Assembly: GCF_050030965.1 (NCBI RefSeq) | Contig: NZ_CP188297.1 | Span: 3,596,001-3,660,000 of the forward strand | Length of the DNA: 64,000 nucleotides | Reading direction: 5' to 3' | Source of the DNA: Glutamicibacter sp002979865 | Lineage (GTDB): Bacteria > Actinomycetota > Actinomycetes > Actinomycetales > Micrococcaceae | Part shown: in pieces, positions 14,842 through 22,710 of the stretch | Numbering within the stretch: the stretch's first letter is position 1 | Layout: every line of letters starts with the position of its first letter | The notes under the pieces: generated by a model | The model's database searches: none | The model's input: the letters and a program-made list of their open reading frames with translations, nothing else | What the model was told of the DNA's origin: nothing | Translations under genes and position numbers: made by a program

Positions 14842-14962
14842 ATTTCCGTCCTTGGGAGTTCCAGCATGCTTCCTCCGAGAGTATGCGAAATTCCCCCTCC
14901 CAAGCAATTCAATCCGTTAGCTGATTCGTTCAGTCTAATTGAAAACATGTATACGAAACAGT

Positions 14963-15002
14963 TTCAACCGTGTTGAACATTTCATCTCGCGCACTGTAGA
15001 TT
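14963..15002 (+). promoter_or_regulatory. Immunity-switch promoter with overlapping operator
   Basis: TTGAAC (14973-14978) and TAGATT (14997-15002) are spaced 18 bases and point to the gene at 15094. A perfect inverted repeat TTCAAC-CGT-GTTGAA (14963-14977) covers the -35 box. A weaker leftward promoter (TTGCTT, 16 bases, CATACT) lies at about 14910-14880 upstream of the Cro-like gene. Confidence 0.55.
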
Positions 15003-15093
15003 CAGCATTATCAGCAAAAAGTCTCAGTATAGAAAAGCACTTAGCTTGGCTGACATAACAAAAGTCACTTGACACACTACGAGCGGGGAAGAA

Positions 15094-15444
15094 ATGCAAG
15101 GCGGAATCGAAGAACTCATCAACTCTATGCTTGGCGGACGAACCCTCAAACAGTTAAGCAAAGACTGTGGCGGCACGCCGACAATAGGACGCATCAGCGG
15201 AATGGCCCACAGCGGCATACGCGGATTCCCTAACCTGACCACCATCACCGGGCTAGCCAAGGGCCTTGGCGTAAGCCCACAGACCGTCGTCCAGGCCTGC
15301 GGAGTCAGCCTGGGGCTATGGACGGTTGAAACATTCTCGACTGGCGCCCTGCAGCTCCCGCTCGGAGCAGAGAAGATGACCAAGGGCCAGAAAACAGCCG
15401 TCGTTTCTGTTGTCCGTGAGTTCATCAGCGCGAATGCGGCTTGA
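15094..15444 (+). CDS. Probable lysogeny repressor-like DNA-binding protein, 116 aa
   Basis: The protein starts MQGGIEELINSMLGGRTLKQLSKDCGG behind GGGGAAG. Residues 15-70 contain a helix-turn-helix-like run (TLKQLSKDCGGTPTIGRISGM) and then LTTITGLAKGLGVSPQTVVQACGV, a second helical pair typical of XRE-type regulators that use the 'LA.GLGVS…V' pattern. Its rightward orientation, opposite to the Cro-like gene and with an operator on its promoter, makes it the best repressor candidate. It has no protease or ImmA partner. Confidence 0.6.
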   Translation: MQGGIEELINSMLGGRTLKQLSKDCGGTPTIGRISGMAHSGIRGFPNLTTITGLAKGLGVSPQTVVQACGVSLGLWTVETFSTGALQLPLGAEKMTKGQKTAVVSVVREFISANAA

Positions 15445-15853
15445 ATACACTCCACCGCCTCAGCCCGACCAGATCCAGCGCATCATTGATGCGATCAACA
15501 TGGAACACCTCTGGAAACTGCGCAAGCTAGAGGGAAAAGACTTGGCTGACCACGTGCAGGATCTGGTCGAGATGGAAGCCGACAAGAAGTACGAGGAGAT
15601 GGTGGTCTTGCTGGAAAGGATCATCGACGTCACGCACTCCCTTGTCCAATACGACTCCCGGGAGCCGCAACCGTATTACGCAGAAAAAGCAGCTTCGATT
15701 TACCGAAAGCTCGGACGACGCAAAGATGCGATCCGGGTACTGCGCCGATGGGTAGAAGCCTGGCCGCCAGAGCGGCCCAATGTTAAGCCCAAGGGAACAG
15801 AGGCGATCATCGCTCGCCTTTCGCATTTGGAAGCTTTGGAGTCCGGCATGTAA
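15434..15853 (+). CDS. TPR-like protein next to attR, possible lysogenic-conversion gene
   Basis: The ATG at 15434 overlaps the repressor gene, so the two are coupled and probably expressed in the lysogen. The 139 residues are mostly helical, with TPR-like pairs (KKYEEMVVLLERIIDVTH; YYAEKAASIYRKLGRRKDAIRVLRRWVEAWP). There is no signal peptide or catalytic motif. Genes expressed with the repressor at a prophage end often alter host traits or block other phages; that role is inference from position. A GTG at 15410 is an alternative start. Confidence 0.65.
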   Translation: MRLEYTPPPQPDQIQRIIDAINMEHLWKLRKLEGKDLADHVQDLVEMEADKKYEEMVVLLERIIDVTHSLVQYDSREPQPYYAEKAASIYRKLGRRKDAIRVLRRWVEAWPPERPNVKPKGTEAIIARLSHLEALESGM

Positions 15854-15979
15854 TTACACCTTGTTTTCCGGTGTTGACCCTGTCAACGAGAAACGCAACA
15901 AAGAGCAACGCACACCAACACTTCCCGCGAGGAAGCAACAACTAAATAGAGTCGTAACCGGTCTGACAAGGCGAAATAG

Positions 15980-16004
15980 TGGTTCAAGTCCCCTTTCGCG
16001 CACA
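15980..16004 (+). other. Right attachment site (attR) in a tRNA 3' end
   Basis: The segment GGTTCAAGTCC…TTCGCGCACA has the T-loop (TTCAAGT) and the 3' acceptor strand of a tRNA, but the bases upstream do not form the rest of a tRNA: there is no GCGCGAA-like 5' acceptor strand, and the T-stem has a mismatch. This is what remains where a phage integrates into a tRNA gene. The intact tRNA should lie at the other prophage end, left of the window. The isotype cannot be told. Confidence 0.7.
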
Positions 16005-16009
16005 GGTAG

Positions 16010-16041
16010 AATCCCCGGTTGACTTCGGTCAACCGGGGATT
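16010..16041 (+). terminator. Native tRNA terminator (UUCG tetraloop)
   Basis: AATCCCCGGTTGAC (16010-16023) pairs perfectly with 16028-16041 around a TTCG loop and is followed by TCTTTATTT. It sits six bases beyond the tRNA 3' end, marking the start of host DNA. Confidence 0.9.
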
Positions 16042-16134
16042 TCTTTATTTAATCCGAACGACTCCCCGCCCTCGATTGAGGATGCGGCGCATGCCTCCCC
16101 CGCGCTTGCACGTGCGCTGTCGTAAAGTGCTTAT

Positions 16135-17112
16135 ATGACTGACTCTTCCCCGGGCAACGTCCCCGCCCAGCAGGGGCTCATGCCAACTGATGACGGCCAC
16201 CAGCTGTACTGGGAAGAGTTCGGCAGTCCCGGGGGAATCCCGGCACTGCACCTGCACGGTGGACCAGGAGGAACACTCGGCGCGAGCGGCTACCGGAACC
16301 GCTGGGATCTGTCCCGTACTCGCCTCATTGGTTTTGAACAGCGCGGTTGCGGACGTTCTCTCCCCTCGGCAGCCGCTGCGGATACGGACATCGGAGAATT
16401 CACTACCCAGCGGCTGATAGCCGATATCGAAACGCTGCGTGTCGGGCTGGGTATCGAGAAATGGATTATCAATGGCGTGTCCTGGGGCGCGACCTTGGCT
16501 CTCGCCTACGCACAGGCCCATCCCGAACGCGTCGTCGGCATGGTGCTTTTCGCCGTCACGACAACGAGCCGTGAAGAAGTCCAATGGATCACCGAAACTG
16601 TTGGAGCACTCTTCCCGGAAGCATGGGACCGCTTCTCGCGATTCGCCAGCAGCCACATTCCGGCCTACGCGGCGGGTGAACTGCGACTGGTCGAGGCCTA
16701 CGCACAACTGCTCGGCTCCACCGACCTGGAACTTCGCGATGCGGCGTCCCGCGAATGGGCGCTGTGGGAGGATACCCACATTTCCCTCGGATCGGAGCAG
16801 GTAATCCGCGATCCGCGCTGGCATGACCGCCGCTTCCGGCATTCAATGTCACTGCTGACCACTCATTTCTGGGCCCATGATGGTTTCTGCCGGCCGCCGA
16901 TCATCGAGAATATGGCTGGGATCCGGCACCTGCCGGCCGTTTTGATCCACGGACGAGCCGATGTTTCCGGACCGTCAATGACGGCATGGAAACTACACCA
17001 GCTCTGGCCAGCTTCCTCACTGGTTATCTGCGAGACCGATGGCCACGGCGGAGCAGAAATGGTCGATCACTGGACGTCGGCGAACGCGAAGATGCTGGAC
17101 CTGGCTTCTTGA
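16135..17112 (+). CDS. Proline iminopeptidase-like alpha/beta hydrolase
   Basis: Prolyl aminopeptidases (S33) remove N-terminal proline from peptides in the cytoplasm. The family opening is seen: DGHQLYWEEFGSPGGIPALHLHGGPGG (oxyanion hole), then FEQRGCGRS. The catalytic triad fits S116 in GVSWGA, D276 in HGRADVSGP and H304 in DGHGG. Length 325 is usual. It is the first host gene after attR and has no operon partner. The nucleophile elbow is GVSWGA rather than the commoner GGSWGS, so another peptidase or hydrolase specificity is possible. Confidence 0.85.
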   Translation: MTDSSPGNVPAQQGLMPTDDGHQLYWEEFGSPGGIPALHLHGGPGGTLGASGYRNRWDLSRTRLIGFEQRGCGRSLPSAAAADTDIGEFTTQRLIADIETLRVGLGIEKWIINGVSWGATLALAYAQAHPERVVGMVLFAVTTTSREEVQWITETVGALFPEAWDRFSRFASSHIPAYAAGELRLVEAYAQLLGSTDLELRDAASREWALWEDTHISLGSEQVIRDPRWHDRRFRHSMSLLTTHFWAHDGFCRPPIIENMAGIRHLPAVLIHGRADVSGPSMTAWKLHQLWPASSLVICETDGHGGAEMVDHWTSANAKMLDLAS

Positions 17113-17179
17113 TAGCATCAGAGGCGGAGTTTTGAACGAAAAATTCCGTCACTAGCACAGCACTACTGGAGTACTGAAC

Positions 17180-18373
17180 ATGCGCATAGCCATGCTTTCC
17201 CTGCATACCTCACCGATGCAGCAGCCGGGCTCCGGCGATGCAGGTGGCATGAACGTGTACATCCAGAACCTTTCCTATGCGCTGGGCGCCCTGGGCCACG
17301 AAGTCCACATGCTCACGCGCACCGCCAACGAATCCGAGTCGCTCCAGGTCAGCGAGGGCGTGTGGATGCATCAGGTGCAGATCGCTGCCCATCGGAACCT
17401 TGCCAAGGAACAGCTCCCGGCGATCATCGACGAGGCCGCGGAGGAAATCGCAACGCACTTGCACGGCATGAAGTTCGATGTCGTCCACGGGCACTATTGG
17501 CTCTCCGGAATGGTGGGGCTGCAACTGGCGCAGCGCTGGTCCGCTCCCTTGCTGGTCTCGATGCACACCTCGGCCGCGGCCAAGGAACACGAATCAGGTC
17601 TCCCCGAGCCTGGGAAGCGAAAGGAAGCAGAGAAGCAGCTGCTCGCCGACTGCGCGCGCATCATCGCGAACACGCCTGTCGAGGCGAAACAGCTGCAGCG
17701 CTTCTACGCCGTGGACTCGAACAAGCTCGACATCGTCCTGCCCGGCGTCAACCACCGCATCTTCCACCCGGATCAGGACAAGCTGCGCCGGCCTCTGGGA
17801 GACGATGACCTGCACCTGGTCTACGCCGGGCGCATGCAACCGCTGAAGGGAGCCCATCTTCTGCTCGAAGCCATGGGCATCGCGCGTCACGAGGATCCAA
17901 CCCTGCGCATTACCGCATCGCTGTTCGGTGCGCTGTCCGGGGCAACGGACTACGACCTGCCAGCGCAAGTCCAACGCCACGGCTTGGAGGACGTCGTCCG
18001 GTTCTTCGATCCGCTCTCCCCCGAGAAGCTGGCGCTCGTCTTCGCCAATGCCGATGTCGTTGCGGTACCGTCCCTTTCCGAGACTTTCGGGTTGGTGGCC
18101 GCCGAAGCGCAGGCCTGCGGCACGCCGGTGTTGGCCAATGCGGTGGGAGGGTTGGCCTACGCCGTCAATGACGGCGAATCCGGTTGGCTCATGACCGAGC
18201 CTGATGCCCAGCTTTGGGCCGCCAAGCTGCTTGAACTGGCCCGGGATCCTGAACAGATTACCGCTGCCGGACATGGGGCGCTGGAACATTCGGCCCTCTT
18301 CACCTGGGAACGCGCGGCCGTGGCCACCCTGGCCAGCTACCGTGTCGCCCAGTCCGAGCGCCAAGTACGTTGA
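17180..18373 (+). CDS. mshA: D-inositol-3-phosphate glycosyltransferase (mycothiol synthesis)
   Basis: MshA joins UDP-GlcNAc to inositol-3-phosphate, the first step to mycothiol, the main thiol of actinobacteria. The opening MRIAMLSLHTSPMQQPGSGDAGGMNVYIQNLSYAL is diagnostic for MshA. The GT4 C-domain has VYAGRMQPLKGAHLLLEA (about 210) and the nucleotide-binding PSLSETFGLVAAEAQACGTPVLA with the E-x7-E pattern (about 295-320). Length 397 is slightly shorter than mycobacterial MshA. It is monocistronic, ending at a strong hairpin. Confidence 0.88.
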   Translation: MRIAMLSLHTSPMQQPGSGDAGGMNVYIQNLSYALGALGHEVHMLTRTANESESLQVSEGVWMHQVQIAAHRNLAKEQLPAIIDEAAEEIATHLHGMKFDVVHGHYWLSGMVGLQLAQRWSAPLLVSMHTSAAAKEHESGLPEPGKRKEAEKQLLADCARIIANTPVEAKQLQRFYAVDSNKLDIVLPGVNHRIFHPDQDKLRRPLGDDDLHLVYAGRMQPLKGAHLLLEAMGIARHEDPTLRITASLFGALSGATDYDLPAQVQRHGLEDVVRFFDPLSPEKLALVFANADVVAVPSLSETFGLVAAEAQACGTPVLANAVGGLAYAVNDGESGWLMTEPDAQLWAAKLLELARDPEQITAAGHGALEHSALFTWERAAVATLASYRVAQSERQVR

Positions 18374-18380
18374 ACGCAAT

Positions 18381-18424
18381 AGTGCCTTGGCCTTCAAGGC
18401 AATTCCATTGAAGGCCAAGGCACT
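18381..18424. terminator. Bidirectional terminator between mshA and htdX-like gene
   Basis: AGTGCCTTGGCCTTCAA (18381-18397) pairs perfectly with 18408-18424, a 17-bp stem with a 10-base loop. It sits between convergent genes; there is no clear T run. Confidence 0.8.
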
Positions 18425-18435
18425 AGCGGTGGAGC

Positions 18436-19290
18436 CTAGCTGCGCACCAGATCCAGCTCGAAGTGGGGCTTGGACTTGCGTGCATTCCACGCGTGGACCT
18501 TGTACCCATCGGCTTGCGGCTGGAAGGCCAGGTCAACCGATGCCGGAAGCACTACCGGGGTCTTGAACTCGATGCTCCAGTGGTACGTTCCGTTGGCTGG
18601 TTCGATCCCCGCCAATGCCCGGGCTGCCAGGTAGATGCCGTGGGCAATAGCCGCTGGCATGCCCAACGCCTTGGCGCTGAGCGCGGACAGGTGAATCGGG
18701 TTGTAGTCGCCGGCTACTGCGGCCCAACGACGTCCCGTTCCCTGATCCAGTTTCCAGCTCGCGGTACGTTGCGGTGCGGCAAAGGCCGGATGCGCGCTCT
18801 TCTCCGGTGTACGGCCCTCGAGCCGCACGCCTTTGGCCAAGAACGTGCTGCGCAGCAGCACCCGGTCCTGCCCGTCCACGACGAGGCGCATCACCAAGTC
18901 GGAGGTCGCCCCATGGGGATGGGCCGAAAGGTTCTCGCTGTGCACCTCGATATCGAATGCTTCGTGCTCCCCCAGCGGCTGGTCCACATCGACCTGGTTG
19001 GACAGGTGGATCATGCCCAGCAGCGGCAAGGGGAAATCATCTTGCACCATCAAGGACATCGCCAGCGGGAAAGCCAGCGAGTGCAGGTAGAGGCTGGGCA
19101 GCACGCCGTTCATCGGCGCACCTACGGCCTGGCGGAACTCGGCGAGTTTCACCGGATCGGCCTTGGCGCCCTGGAAGACCAGGACGGTTTCGGGCAGCAC
19201 CGGGTTCTTCGGCTTCCGCTTCAGGGTCTTCACGGCCTTGGCATAGACAGAGGCCATCGAGGGAATCGAGGTGACGATCTGCGCACCCAT
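18436..19290 (-). CDS. MaoC-like 3-hydroxyacyl dehydratase (HtdX type)
   Basis: This is a double hot-dog protein of the MaoC/HtdX type, expected to act on (R)-3-hydroxyacyl thioesters. The hydratase-2 motif is seen at about residues 192-205: AVAGDYNPIHLSALSAKALGMPAAIAHGIY (Asp and His of the catalytic pair). The N-terminal half is the degenerate hot-dog. It starts directly after the stop of the fabG4-like gene with no gap, so they are coupled. Gene order matches Rv0241c-Rv0242c-Rv0243 of mycobacteria, which supports the assignment. Confidence 0.85.
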   Translation of the reverse strand: MGAQIVTSIPSMASVYAKAVKTLKRKPKNPVLPETVLVFQGAKADPVKLAEFRQAVGAPMNGVLPSLYLHSLAFPLAMSLMVQDDFPLPLLGMIHLSNQVDVDQPLGEHEAFDIEVHSENLSAHPHGATSDLVMRLVVDGQDRVLLRSTFLAKGVRLEGRTPEKSAHPAFAAPQRTASWKLDQGTGRRWAAVAGDYNPIHLSALSAKALGMPAAIAHGIYLAARALAGIEPANGTYHWSIEFKTPVVLPASVDLAFQPQADGYKVHAWNARKSKPHFELDLVRS

Positions 19291-20628
19291 CTAGGCACCT
19301 ACCAGCGATTGGCCGCAGACCCGCAGCACCTGGCCGTTCAACCCGGCCGCGGCGTCCGACCCGAGGAAGCTAATCGCCTCGGCAACGTCTACCGGCAGAC
19401 CGCCTTGCATCAGCGAAGGCAGAACCATGCGGGCAACGGTGCGGGTACCCAGCGGGATCTTCGCGGTCATCTCGGTCTCGATGAACCCCGGAGCCACAGC
19501 GGCGATGGAGCCACCATTTTCTGCAAACAGCTTGGCGCTGGCGTGCACCATGCCGATCACCCCGCCCTTGGAGGCTGCATAGTTGGTCTGGCCGCGGTTC
19601 CCGGCAATGCCGGAGGTGGAAGCCAGCGAAACGATGCGCAAACCGGGCAGCTTGGCTGCCAGGAAGGCTTCATTCATGCGCAGCTGCGAAGCGATGTTCA
19701 CGGCAATCACCGAGTCCCAGCGGCCGGCATCCATATTGGCCAGCAGCTTGTCCCGGGTGATGCCGGCATTGTGGATCACCAGATCCAGCGAGCCATGGCG
19801 GCCGATCGCATGGTCCATGATCTGCTGGGCGGCATCCTGGGCGGTGACATCCAGCTGCAAGGCGGTGGCGCCGATGGAGTTGGCGACCTTGGCTAGCGAT
19901 TCGCCGGCAGCAGGCATATCCACCACAACCACCTGCGCGCCGTCGCGGGACAGCGTCTTGGCGATGGCCGCGCCGATGCCGCGAGCGGCACCGGTCACCA
20001 CCGCGACCTTGCCGGCCAGCGGCTTGGCGAAGTCGGCAGGCAGCACGCCATCATTGGTGCGCACGGAAAGGAACTGGCCGTCCACGTAGGCGCTGCGCCC
20101 GGAGAAGAAGAAGCGCAGCGCGGCCAGCGCACTAGGGCTGGCAACGCTGGTGCCTTGGGCAAGCACGATGCCGTTGGCGGTGGCTCCCCCGCGCATTTCG
20201 CGGCCCATCGAGCGCACGATGCCGTCGATGCCCTGGCGCACGGCGGAAAGCTCCGGCGCATCGTCATCGCTGGCGGGACGGGAGAAGGCCACCACGCGGC
20301 CGCCTGGCAGCAGCTTGCGCAATGCCTGGCCGGCCGCCAGCATCAGCGGCGACAGCTCGGTGGGGTGCTCGAGTTCATCGAGCAGCAGCACCAGCCCGCC
20401 GAGCTTGGCATCGCCGGCGTCGTGCCGGCGCACATCCAGCCCCCAGGCGACCAGGGTGTCGCTCAGGTCCTGGGCCTTGGACGAGGCACCGAGCACCAGC
20501 ACCGGGCCGGGCAGCAGTGGCGCATCGGGGCTGTAGCGGCGCAAGCGCGGAGGACGCGGCAAGCCCAGCAGGGTGGCCAGCTTCTTGGTGATCCCGGAAT
20601 TAACCAGTTCCATGTACTTGTCCGCCAT
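19291..20628 (-). CDS. fabG4: High-molecular-weight 3-oxoacyl reductase (FabG4 type)
   Basis: The 445-residue protein has a flavodoxin-like N-domain (about 1-200) and a C-terminal SDR domain: the cofactor loop VVTGAARGIGAAIAK (about 213), NAG in VIHNAGITRDK, and the catalytic S…Y-x3-K in SLASTSGIAGNRGQTNYAASKGG. This two-domain form is FabG4, which reduces 3-oxoacyl-CoA in mycobacteria. It overlaps the thiolase stop by one base and abuts the HtdX-like gene. Together they could run a reversible beta-oxidation or chain-extension module. Confidence 0.9.
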   Translation of the reverse strand: MADKYMELVNSGITKKLATLLGLPRPPRLRRYSPDAPLLPGPVLVLGASSKAQDLSDTLVAWGLDVRRHDAGDAKLGGLVLLLDELEHPTELSPLMLAAGQALRKLLPGGRVVAFSRPASDDDAPELSAVRQGIDGIVRSMGREMRGGATANGIVLAQGTSVASPSALAALRFFFSGRSAYVDGQFLSVRTNDGVLPADFAKPLAGKVAVVTGAARGIGAAIAKTLSRDGAQVVVVDMPAAGESLAKVANSIGATALQLDVTAQDAAQQIMDHAIGRHGSLDLVIHNAGITRDKLLANMDAGRWDSVIAVNIASQLRMNEAFLAAKLPGLRIVSLASTSGIAGNRGQTNYAASKGGVIGMVHASAKLFAENGGSIAAVAPGFIETEMTAKIPLGTRTVARMVLPSLMQGGLPVDVAEAISFLGSDAAAGLNGQVLRVCGQSLVGA

Positions 20629-21923
20629 TAGCTGCGAGCCTCCAGAATTGCGACGACGCCCTGGCCACCTGCGGCGCAGACCGAAATCAGCGCGCGGCCC
20701 GAGCCCTTTTCATGCAGCATTTTCGCGGTGCTGGCGATGATGCGCCCGCCGGTGGCGGCGAAGGGGTGCCCTGCGGCCAGCGAGGAGCCGTTCACGTTCA
20801 GCTTCGACCGGTCGATGGCGCCCAGCGGGGCATCCAGCCCCAGCTTCTCGCGGCAGAATTCCTCGTCCTCCCACGCCTTGAGCGTCGAGAGCACGGTGCC
20901 TGCGAAGGCCTCGTGGATCTCGTAGAAATCGAAGTCCTGCAAGGTGAGGTTGTTGCGCTCCAGCATCCGGGCGGTGGCGTAGGCCGGAGCCATCAGCAGG
21001 CCCTCGGCACCGTGCACGAAGTCCACTGCTGCCGCTTCGAAGTCCACGAAATTGGCCAGCATCGGCAGGTCGTTGGCTTGCGCGTAGTCTTCGCTGCCCA
21101 GCAGCACGGCCGAGGCGCCGTCGGTCAGCGGGGTGGAGTTTCCGGCGGTCATGGTCGCCGCATCGCCCAGGTTCTTGCCGAAGGCGGGCTTGAGCTTGCC
21201 CAGCTTTTCCATGGTGGAGTCGGCGCGCAGGTTGTTGTCCTTGGACAGGCCGTTGAACGGGGTGACCAGGTCGTTGAAGAAACCGCGGTCGTAGGCGGCG
21301 GCCAGGTTCTGGTGGCTGGCCAGGGCCAGTTCATCCTGGGCCTCGCGGGTGATGCCCCACTTCTTGGTGGTGATTGCCTGGTGGTCGCCCATGGACAGGC
21401 CGGTGCGCGGTTCGCCGGTGCCGGGGGCTGCGGGGGCCAGATGGCCTGGGCGCAGCTTGGCCAGCGCGGCGAGCTTGGCCTTGGTGCTGCGGGCGCGGGA
21501 AAGCTCCATCAGGATGCCGCGCAGCGCATCCGAGACGGCGATCGGCGCGTCGGAGGTGGTGTCCACGCCGCCGCCGATGGCGGAATCGAGCTGTCCCAGC
21601 TTGATCTTGTTGGCCAGCGAGCCGATGGCTTCCATGCCGGTGGCGCAAGCCATCTGCACGTCATAGGCAGGGGTGGCGTGATCCAGCGAGGAGCCGAGCA
21701 CCGATTCGCGGATCAGGTTGAAGTTCTTGGAATGCTTGAGCACCGCGCCGCCGGCGACGGCGCCGATGCGCTGTCCCTGCAGGCCGAAGCGGGCGACCAG
21801 GCCCTCGAGTGCTGCAGTGAACATGTCCTGGTTGGACGCATTGACGTAGGCGGTATTGGAACGGGCGAAGGGAATGCGGTTGCCACCGATGATCACGGCA
21901 TTGCGCACAGAGGGCTGGCTCAT
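20628..21923 (-). CDS. fadA2: Acetyl-CoA acetyltransferase (FadA2-like thiolase)
   Basis: Thiolases split or join acyl-CoA units. Visible are the N-terminal VIIGGNRIPFARSNTAY, the nucleophilic Cys in MACATGMEAIGS, the His in VNGSSLAAGHPFAATGGR and the C-terminal Cys in ISVCAAGGQG. Length is typical. I start at the ATG at 21923 (AGGAG upstream). It opens the leftward operon fadA2-fabG4-htdX and faces a TetR gene across 66 bases. The Mtb homologue Rv0243 has the same neighbours. Confidence 0.92.
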   Translation of the reverse strand: MSQPSVRNAVIIGGNRIPFARSNTAYVNASNQDMFTAALEGLVARFGLQGQRIGAVAGGAVLKHSKNFNLIRESVLGSSLDHATPAYDVQMACATGMEAIGSLANKIKLGQLDSAIGGGVDTTSDAPIAVSDALRGILMELSRARSTKAKLAALAKLRPGHLAPAAPGTGEPRTGLSMGDHQAITTKKWGITREAQDELALASHQNLAAAYDRGFFNDLVTPFNGLSKDNNLRADSTMEKLGKLKPAFGKNLGDAATMTAGNSTPLTDGASAVLLGSEDYAQANDLPMLANFVDFEAAAVDFVHGAEGLLMAPAYATARMLERNNLTLQDFDFYEIHEAFAGTVLSTLKAWEDEEFCREKLGLDAPLGAIDRSKLNVNGSSLAAGHPFAATGGRIIASTAKMLHEKGSGRALISVCAAGGQGVVAILEARS

Positions 21924-21989
21924 GTTCGTTGAACTCCTACAAATATTCTGGTGTGACAAGTATTACTGTAACCAAGAGTACATGATACT
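21924..21989. promoter_or_regulatory. Divergent promoter/operator between fadA2 and TetR
   Basis: This 66-base gap must hold both promoters. It contains paired arms AGTAT/ATACT (about 21958 and 21982) and GTAAC/GTTAC (about 21968 and 21995) around a common centre, the kind of symmetric site a TetR regulator uses. The neighbouring TetR is the obvious candidate to bind it. Confidence 0.45.
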
Positions 21990-22658
21990 GTGAGTTACGT
22001 GAACAAGATCACTGGGGAAATCGACCGCGAGACCGACGGCCGGGCAGCTCGCTGGCAAGCGCATCGCACCGCGCGCCACGAAGAACTGCTCAAGCTGGCG
22101 CGCAAGGCCGTGCACAAACTCGGCCCGCAGGTCTCCATGGAAGACATCGCCAATCACGCGAAAACTTCCAAACCGGTGTACTACCGGTACTTCGGCGACA
22201 AGGAGGGCCTGCGCCAGGCACTGAGCGCCATGGTCATCAACGACTTCCGCGAACGCGTCATCGCCGCAGGCCTGGCCAAGGAAGACGAAATCAGCGCCCT
22301 GCACGCCATGGTTTCCTCCTACCTGGAGCTGGCAGCCAACAGCCCGAACCTGTACTTCTTCGTGACATCGGCCCCGCGCTGCGCCGACGATGAATCCGCT
22401 GGCGCCCTGAGCACCTTCTTCGAAGAGGCATCCAGCTTGATGAGCGAACGCCTGCTCAAGCTCTATGACCAGCGCGCCACTTCCGCGACCCTGGAGTTGT
22501 GGCCGCGCGCGGCGCTGGGCATGGTCCGCGCGGCCGGCGAACAGTGGCTGCGCCAACCGGATTCCGCCAACAAGCCGGCATTGCCGTCGCTGGCCGCGGA
22601 ACTGACCAATTGGCTGGCCTATGGCATCGCCTCCACCCGGACCCCGAAAACCAACTGA
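21990..22658 (+). CDS. TetR-family regulator of the fatty-acid module
   Basis: Residues 20-70 form a TetR HTH: ELLKLARKAVHKLGPQVSMEDIANHAKTSKPVYYRYFGDKEGLRQAL. The C-terminal ligand domain has a KstR/FadR-like helical profile. Start is the GTG at 21990. It lies between divergent fadA2 and co-directional fadE5 and is likely to repress both, with an acyl-CoA ligand as inference. It ends 52 bases before fadE5. Confidence 0.88.
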   Translation: MSYVNKITGEIDRETDGRAARWQAHRTARHEELLKLARKAVHKLGPQVSMEDIANHAKTSKPVYYRYFGDKEGLRQALSAMVINDFRERVIAAGLAKEDEISALHAMVSSYLELAANSPNLYFFVTSAPRCADDESAGALSTFFEEASSLMSERLLKLYDQRATSATLELWPRAALGMVRAAGEQWLRQPDSANKPALPSLAAELTNWLAYGIASTRTPKTN

Positions 22659-22710
22659 AGCACCCAGGTGCACTCCCAACCCGACTCACCACCGAATAGA
22701 AAGACACGTC

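Noticed and set aside
15929..16003. A complete tRNA gene at the prophage end
   Set aside because: The 5' acceptor strand, D-arm and anticodon arm cannot be folded from the upstream bases; only the T-loop and 3' end are present.
18463..19896. Plus-strand frame of 477 codons over htdX and fabG4
   Set aside because: Gln/Gly/His-rich shadow without a family; it spans two well-supported opposite-strand genes.
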